A DNA stretch of 64,000 bases from contig NZ_NWVL01000016.1 of assembly GCF_002382885.1 (NCBI RefSeq), positions 1 to 64,000 on the forward strand, written 5' to 3'. Of the stretch, positions 59,856-64,000 are shown in pieces. The notes under the pieces are model-generated. The model saw only the letters and a list, made by a program, of their open reading frames with translations. It was not told where the DNA came from and did no database searches. Position 1 is the first letter of the stretch. Each line of letters opens with the position of its first letter. The stretch comes from Streptomyces sp. WZ.A104 (GTDB lineage: Bacteria > Actinomycetota > Actinomycetes > Streptomycetales > Streptomycetaceae). Both the position numbers and the translations under genes were made by a program.

Positions 59856-62375
59856 ATGTCTGCTGTCGGTGGCATACCCGTAGCGGGAGGACCGGCCCCG
59901 GCCGCCGCCCCGCGGCGTGAACTCCCGGGCCCCCTCGTCCTCGTAAGAGCGCTGCTCCTCGTCCTTCTCGGCGCGACGGTCCTGGGCGCGATCGGTCTCT
60001 CCGGCTCCGCGCTCGCCGTGGACGCGATGGGCGCCGAGGTGCTCGGCATCCTGCTGTACGCCTCCGCGCCCGGGGTGCTCGGCGCGCTGCTGGCCCGGCA
60101 CGTACGGACCGGCGGCACGCGGGTGCGGTGGGGGATCGTCGCCGTTCAGGGGTGGTTGATCCTCGGCGGGCTCGCCAACCTCGGGAACGGTTCTCCGGAC
60201 GGGCTGACCCAGCTGGTCCTGCCGATCCTGATCATCGTCCTGATCAGCCGGTCCCCGAGCCGTGCGTGGTTCCGGCTGCCGTCGGCCGAGCGGGGCCGGC
60301 CGCCGAAGTTCTCGCTCCCGCACATGATCACCTGGCGCCGGGACCGGGGGCAGACCGCCCTGGAGTACCTGGGCCTCGTCCTGATCGTCGTCGCGCTGAT
60401 CGCGGCCCTGACAGTGGGCGGCCTCGGCGGCCGGATCACTGACGGCCTCCAATCGGCGATCTGCTCGCTGACCGGCAGCTCCTGCCCGGTGTCCGGAGGC
60501 AGCGACTCCGTCGAGGCGGGGGACGGCCCGGGCGGGGGAGCGGACGGGGGTACCTCGGGGAGCGCGGACGGCGGTGTGGATGGCGGCGCTGATGGCGGTG
60601 CGAACGGGGGTGCCGACGGCGGCGCTGACGGTGGGTCGACAACCACGGGCGGGGCGACCGGCGGCGATGCGACGGGCGGGACGGGGAGCACGGGAGGTAC
60701 CGGCAGTACTGAGGGGACGGGCGGGACCAGCAGTACAGGCGGGACCAGCAGTACAGGTGGGACCAGTGGTACAGGTGGGACCGGCACCGGCGGCACCGCG
60801 TCCGGCGGCTCCGGAAGTACCGGCGGAACCGGGGGCGGCACCGGCGGGCCCGACGACACCGGGCGTCCCGGCACCGGTGAGGACACCTTCCCGGAGGAAC
60901 ACGAGGAGCCCGAGGCCGCCTACGACGTGCCCGCCTCCGCCGAGGGCGAGGGCGGTGGGGAGCAGGCCGAGGAGCAGGAGGACTGCGGCGGCTGGGGCTT
61001 CTTCGGCTGCGCCTGGGACCGTACGACCCAGGTCTTCAAGGGCGTCGTGGTCGACGGGATCTGGGGCGACATCACCGGGATCATCGACCTGTTCAAGCCC
61101 GAGACCTGGTCGGGCCTCGTGGACTACGGAGGCCGGCTCGCCGACCAGTGGGCGGCCGACTCCGCGGGCGCGGGCGACAAGTGGGCGGACGGCGACTACC
61201 TGGGCGCGCTCCGGGACTGGGGCGGGGCCTCGGTCAACACGGTGATCACGGTCGGCGACGACATCTTCGTCGGGGACGAGGTCCGTGAGCGCTGGAACAA
61301 CGGGGAGAAGACCCGGGCCGTCACCGATGTGATCTGGAACGTCGGCTCGCTGTTCATCCCCGGCTACAACGTCGCCAAGGTGGTCAGCAAGGCCGGGAAG
61401 CTCGGCAAGGTCGGCAAGGCGGCCTCCGAGGTCGCCGACGCTGCGGGCGACGCGAGCGCGGCCGCCCGCCGGGCTCGCCAGGCCGCGGAGGCGGGCGACC
61501 TGGACGGCGTACGCAAGGCGGCGAGGGAGGCCGACGAGGCGGCGGACAGCGCCGAGGACGCGGCGCGCCGGACCGGTTGCGCCATCGCGTCCGGGACGCC
61601 GTCGGTGCGGTACGGGGGAGGCGGCACCGGTGGAGTGCCCGGCTCCGGTACCGGGGTGCTGGCGGGCGGCCCGCCGGGCCGGATCATCCTCGCGGAGGGC
61701 GGCTGCGACGAGGCGGCCAGGAAGTCGGCCGAGGAGGCGCGGGCGGCGGAGCGCCAGGCGCATCTGGACCAGAAGCGGCTGGAGGAGCCCGAGCGGGCCC
61801 GGAAGGCCGAGCTGGACAAGAAGAAGTACCCCGAGCCGCAGCGCAACGACACCTCCGACCCGCGCAACTACAACCCGCCGTCCTGGGCCGACGGCCTCAA
61901 GGACCGTACGCTCGGCGACGCCGACGCGGGCGACGGCTACTGGGCCGGCCGGGACCGCAACCCCGCGCCGAACTGGAAGAACGAGTCCTGGCTCCGCTAC
62001 CAGGAGCAGATCACCGGGACGAACCGGGGCCAGGAGTACGTCGTACCGCACCCGCGCGAGGGCAAGCCGGCCGTGGAGTACGACGGGTGGGACTCCTCCC
62101 GGCAGACCTACCTGGAGGCCAAGAACGGCTACGGCAGCTATCTGTCCAAGACCGACCGCTCCAGTCTCACCCCGTCCGGCAAGGACAAGTTCGTCGCCGA
62201 GGCACGGGCCCAGGTGGAGGCGTCCGGCGGCCGCGCCGTGGAGTGGCACTTCTCCGACCCGGACGTGGCCAAGGCGGCCCGCAAGGCGTTCCGTGAGGAA
62301 GGGCTGCCGATCAAGGTGATCAACACCAAGCCGCACCCCGGCGACAGCACCAGGAAACCGGAAGCATTCGACTGA
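59856..62375 (+). CDS. Polymorphic toxin: membrane/pilin-like N terminus, C-terminal Tox-REase-5-like nuclease
   Basis: An 839-residue protein. Four membrane helices occupy residues about 27-131. Next is a Flp/TadE pilin-like segment RGQTALEYLGLVLIVVALIA (about 163-190). A Gly/Ser/Thr/Asp-rich linker (about 205-350) follows, then a coiled, Ala-rich region with DLFKPETWSGLVDYGG and AARRARQAAEAGDLDG. The last 130 residues (from WLRYQEQITGTNRGQEYVV) resemble the Tox-REase-5 nuclease: D743, E754 and K756 fit a PD-(D/E)xK site (YDGW, then YLEAKNGYG). The likely activity is DNA cleavage in a neighbouring cell. The immunity gene follows. The family call is from motif memory. Confidence 0.78.
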   Translation: MSAVGGIPVAGGPAPAAAPRRELPGPLVLVRALLLVLLGATVLGAIGLSGSALAVDAMGAEVLGILLYASAPGVLGALLARHVRTGGTRVRWGIVAVQGWLILGGLANLGNGSPDGLTQLVLPILIIVLISRSPSRAWFRLPSAERGRPPKFSLPHMITWRRDRGQTALEYLGLVLIVVALIAALTVGGLGGRITDGLQSAICSLTGSSCPVSGGSDSVEAGDGPGGGADGGTSGSADGGVDGGADGGANGGADGGADGGSTTTGGATGGDATGGTGSTGGTGSTEGTGGTSSTGGTSSTGGTSGTGGTGTGGTASGGSGSTGGTGGGTGGPDDTGRPGTGEDTFPEEHEEPEAAYDVPASAEGEGGGEQAEEQEDCGGWGFFGCAWDRTTQVFKGVVVDGIWGDITGIIDLFKPETWSGLVDYGGRLADQWAADSAGAGDKWADGDYLGALRDWGGASVNTVITVGDDIFVGDEVRERWNNGEKTRAVTDVIWNVGSLFIPGYNVAKVVSKAGKLGKVGKAASEVADAAGDASAAARRARQAAEAGDLDGVRKAAREADEAADSAEDAARRTGCAIASGTPSVRYGGGGTGGVPGSGTGVLAGGPPGRIILAEGGCDEAARKSAEEARAAERQAHLDQKRLEEPERARKAELDKKKYPEPQRNDTSDPRNYNPPSWADGLKDRTLGDADAGDGYWAGRDRNPAPNWKNESWLRYQEQITGTNRGQEYVVPHPREGKPAVEYDGWDSSRQTYLEAKNGYGSYLSKTDRSSLTPSGKDKFVAEARAQVEASGGRAVEWHFSDPDVAKAARKAFREEGLPIKVINTKPHPGDSTRKPEAFD
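60723..60776 (+). repeat. Three 18-bp tandem repeats in the toxin linker
   Basis: GGGACCAGCAGTACAGGC at 60723-60740 is repeated at 60741-60758 and 60759-60776 with few changes, coding for GTSSTG-type hexapeptides. It lies in a longer Gly/Thr-rich stretch (about 60470-60900) that also has DGGA/DGGV tetrapeptide repeats. Copy number is likely to vary. Confidence 0.75.
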
Positions 62376-62410
62376 GGGCTGTCCCGCCAGGGATGACCCG
62401 ACAGCCCTCA
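62373..62410 (+). terminator. Stem-loop directly at the toxin stop codon
   Basis: TGAGGGCTGTC / GACAGCCCTCA, a perfect 11-bp stem whose first three bases are the toxin TGA stop, with a 16-nt loop. It separates toxin and immunity genes. TAGCCT (62420-62425) just after it could be a -10 box for the immunity gene. Confidence 0.65.
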
Positions 62411-62520
62411 GCGGCCGAGTAGCCTGCAACGCGTGGTGCCCCCGGCCGTCGGGCCCCGTCGGCGTGCGGCTGGGGGAGCCGCGCGACGCGGGACGGCCGG
62501 CCGACGGAGGAGAGACGAGC

Positions 62521-63219
62521 ATGCGACGTGTAGTGCGGGGCTTCTGGGGTCCGAGGCCCGAACCGGTCGAGGCCCTGGCCGACCGTTGGCAGCGGACCCT
62601 GGACGGGTTCGCCGAGCTGGTCCCGCAGGCGGCCGACGTCTGGAGCCAGGTGCACGGGAACGGACCCGCGACCGCCTTCACCGCAGGAGAGGACGGTCTG
62701 CTCGGCGCGCTGCGGACCGCCCAGGACGCGGCCGACTGGTCGGACCTCACCGGTACCGGGCTGCGGCTCGTCGGCACGGGGGCGCCCGGCTGGGAGGCGG
62801 AGGTCAGCGGACTGGCCGGGGGCTCACCGCGGTTCCTGCTCCAGTCGCTCGCGATCGTCCTCCACGCACCGGACATCGCCGTGGTCCCGGAGGAGGAGAT
62901 CCTGTCCCTCCTGGCCCGGGTGTGGGAGCCGGACTTCGGTGACGTGAGCGACGACGACGTGCTGGACGCCCTGGAGGATGACGCCGGGTATTCCGTCGGC
63001 GACCCGGTCGTCGGCCGCACCGGCTACCTCTCCCCGGCCCGCGCCGCCCTGGTCCCGGCCGGCCTGGACGTGGTCCGGCAGCAACTCCCGGCAGGCGGTG
63101 AGCTGCTGAGTATCGCGGCCCCCGGCGACAGTGCGACGGTGGTGCGGGTGTACGAACGGCTGCGCGAGGCGGGGGCGCTGGCCCCGCTGCCCCGCCCGTT
63201 GGACCGGCCCGTACTGTGA
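62521..63219 (+). CDS. Imm52-like immunity protein
   Basis: A 232-residue cytoplasmic protein. The N-terminal segment FWGPRPEPVEALADRWQRTL resembles the Imm52 immunity family, whose members sit next to Tox-REase-5 toxins and have conserved Trp residues (here also DVWSQVHG, WSDLTGTG and VWEPDFGDV). It should bind and block the nuclease domain of the upstream toxin in its producer. The ATG at 62521 has a very strong ribosome binding site (GGAGGAGAG). Its stop overlaps the next gene's start (GTGA). The call rests on motif memory plus neighbourhood. Confidence 0.72.
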   Translation: MRRVVRGFWGPRPEPVEALADRWQRTLDGFAELVPQAADVWSQVHGNGPATAFTAGEDGLLGALRTAQDAADWSDLTGTGLRLVGTGAPGWEAEVSGLAGGSPRFLLQSLAIVLHAPDIAVVPEEEILSLLARVWEPDFGDVSDDDVLDALEDDAGYSVGDPVVGRTGYLSPARAALVPAGLDVVRQQLPAGGELLSIAAPGDSATVVRVYERLREAGALAPLPRPLDRPVL

Positions 63220-63761
63220 CCGCCCGGGCCGGGGAGGCCTTCGACGCGGACCGGGCGGCCGCCGAGGTCGAGGAGCTCCTCGCCGCCCCCGTACGGGCCA
63301 CCGGCCCCACCGCCGCCGAGGGCGACCCGGCCACCGGCGAGTGGACGCTCAGCACGGGGGCGGGGTTCCGGATCGTGCCGCTGTGGGAGGGCGACCCGCT
63401 GACCGGCGTGTACGCCCCCGAGTGGAACGACGCCGAGGAGGCCGCGGCCGCCCGGCTCGACTCCCTGGCCCGAGTACTGGACACCCGCTGGGGTCCGCGC
63501 CGCACGGTCCCGCTGCACGGGCCGCTGCTGCGGTGGCAGGGCGGTTCGCCCGTGGAGCCGCTGTTCGAGGCGCTGTTCGCGGAAGATCTGTACGGGGACC
63601 TGAGCGTCTGGGGTCCGGTCGGCTCCGACGGAGCGGCCCCGGGCGGCCGCTGGGTCGCGCTGACCGTCGGTCACAGCGACGCGGACGCGCCGATGGTGCT
63701 GGCCGCACTGGTCAGCGACCGGCCGGTGGTCGAACCGGAGGGCGCGGACGGCCCGTTGTGA
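63216..63761 (+). CDS. Unknown protein coupled to the immunity gene
   Basis: A 181-residue acidic cytoplasmic protein starting at the GTG at 63216, which overlaps the immunity gene's TGA, so translation is coupled. No known motif is recognised. Segments such as FRIVPLWEGDPLTGVYAPEW and ALFAEDLYGDLSVWGPVG, with several Trp residues, suggest an alpha/beta fold like that of many immunity proteins. There is no signal peptide or membrane helix. It could be a second immunity protein or an accessory factor of the toxin; this rests on gene position only. Confidence 0.7.
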   Translation: MTARAGEAFDADRAAAEVEELLAAPVRATGPTAAEGDPATGEWTLSTGAGFRIVPLWEGDPLTGVYAPEWNDAEEAAAARLDSLARVLDTRWGPRRTVPLHGPLLRWQGGSPVEPLFEALFAEDLYGDLSVWGPVGSDGAAPGGRWVALTVGHSDADAPMVLAALVSDRPVVEPEGADGPL

Positions 63762-63865
63762 GGCCCCCAGGCCCCGCCGTCGTGCTCCCGTGCGACCCCG
63801 CCGGGGGTGGCCGCGGACGCTGGTAGGGTCCTTCGGCACCACCCATCCCGTGATGGAGAAGGTCC

Positions 63866-64000
63866 ATGAAGCTGCTCCCCCTGTTCCTGCGACGCCCGAT
63901 CGAAGCGGTGTACGAGCGTCGGCTCGCCGCCACCCTGGTGGGGCTGCCCCGCCCGCAGCACGTCGGGATCATGGTGGACGGCAACCGGCGGTGGGCCCGC
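63866..64000 (+). CDS. Isoprenyl transferase (cis-prenyltransferase, UppS family), 3' end outside window
   Basis: The first 45 codons of a cis-prenyltransferase, which adds isopentenyl units in cis to make polyprenyl diphosphates such as the carrier for cell-wall synthesis. The catalytic aspartate motif is seen as HVGIMVDGNRRWAR (family pattern MDGNGRWA, with Arg here in place of the second Gly). The ATG at 63866 follows GGAGAAGG. The gene runs off the window end, so chain length and exact product cannot be judged. Confidence 0.85.
   Translation, partial: MKLLPLFLRRPIEAVYERRLAATLVGLPRPQHVGIMVDGNRRWAR

Noticed and set aside
60560..60900. Possible CRISPR-like repeat array
   Set aside because: The repeats are in frame, 12 or 18 bp long without spacers, and code for the toxin's Gly/Thr linker.

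Overview
The window is a piece of a high-GC actinobacterial chromosome, almost certainly Streptomyces. The evidence is very high GC with strong third-position bias, long spurious antisense frames, GTG/TTG starts, Tat signal peptides, a single rare TTA codon, and a gene order that I recall from the Streptomyces coelicolor region running from the glycine-cleavage genes through mnmA, ligA, rmdB and gatCAB to ilvBHC-serA. It is mostly core chromosome. I see no tRNA, rRNA, IS element, integrase, phage gene or CRISPR array.

Bases 1-4,900: the 3' part of a kdpD sensor kinase, a CaCA-type cation exchanger, then a small helical protein and an Spo0M-type protein behind a promoter that overlaps a perfect inverted repeat. 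Bases 4,960-9,690 (minus strand): sdaA, glyA, gcvH and gcvT form a glycine/serine catabolic unit headed by a tandem glycine riboswitch. Divergent from it are a P-loop kinase-like gene carrying the window's only TTA codon (a candidate bldA target) and two SseB-domain proteins. Bases 12,400-18,450: a complete peptide/nickel-type ABC importer operon (binding lipoprotein, two permeases, two ATPases), followed by a TRIC-type channel, a thioesterase and a TetR regulator.

Bases 21,000-30,900: a cysteine desulfurase and mnmA (tRNA 2-thiouridine synthesis) flank a Tat-exported amidase. Then come an alpha/beta-hydrolase-fold protein that appears to lack its catalytic residues, DUF427, LOG and SDR proteins, a MetE-like protein and the NAD-dependent DNA ligase ligA. 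Bases 31,000-37,400: a GGDEF-EAL c-di-GMP enzyme (rmdB type) and gatC-gatA-(small membrane protein)-gatB, the tRNA-dependent amidotransferase. Bases 37,500-50,900: a Tat-exported phospholipase C, an MMPL transporter, an acetyltransferase, a LAL-family LuxR regulator, a PQQ-type sugar dehydrogenase lipoprotein, an aldo/keto reductase and a 2-hydroxyacid dehydrogenase.

Bases 51,000-59,650: a second GGDEF protein whose EAL domain is degenerate, then ilvB-ilvH-ilvC and serA. A 13-codon leader peptide (Ile-Leu-Val-Leu) and a U-tailed terminator form a textbook attenuator before ilvB. Bases 59,800-63,760 are the most accessory part: a large membrane-anchored polymorphic toxin with a pilin-like segment, a Gly/Thr-rich linker and a C-terminal PD-(D/E)xK nuclease domain resembling Tox-REase-5, followed by an Imm52-like immunity protein and a translationally coupled unknown protein. 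The window ends inside an isoprenyl (UppS-type) transferase gene.
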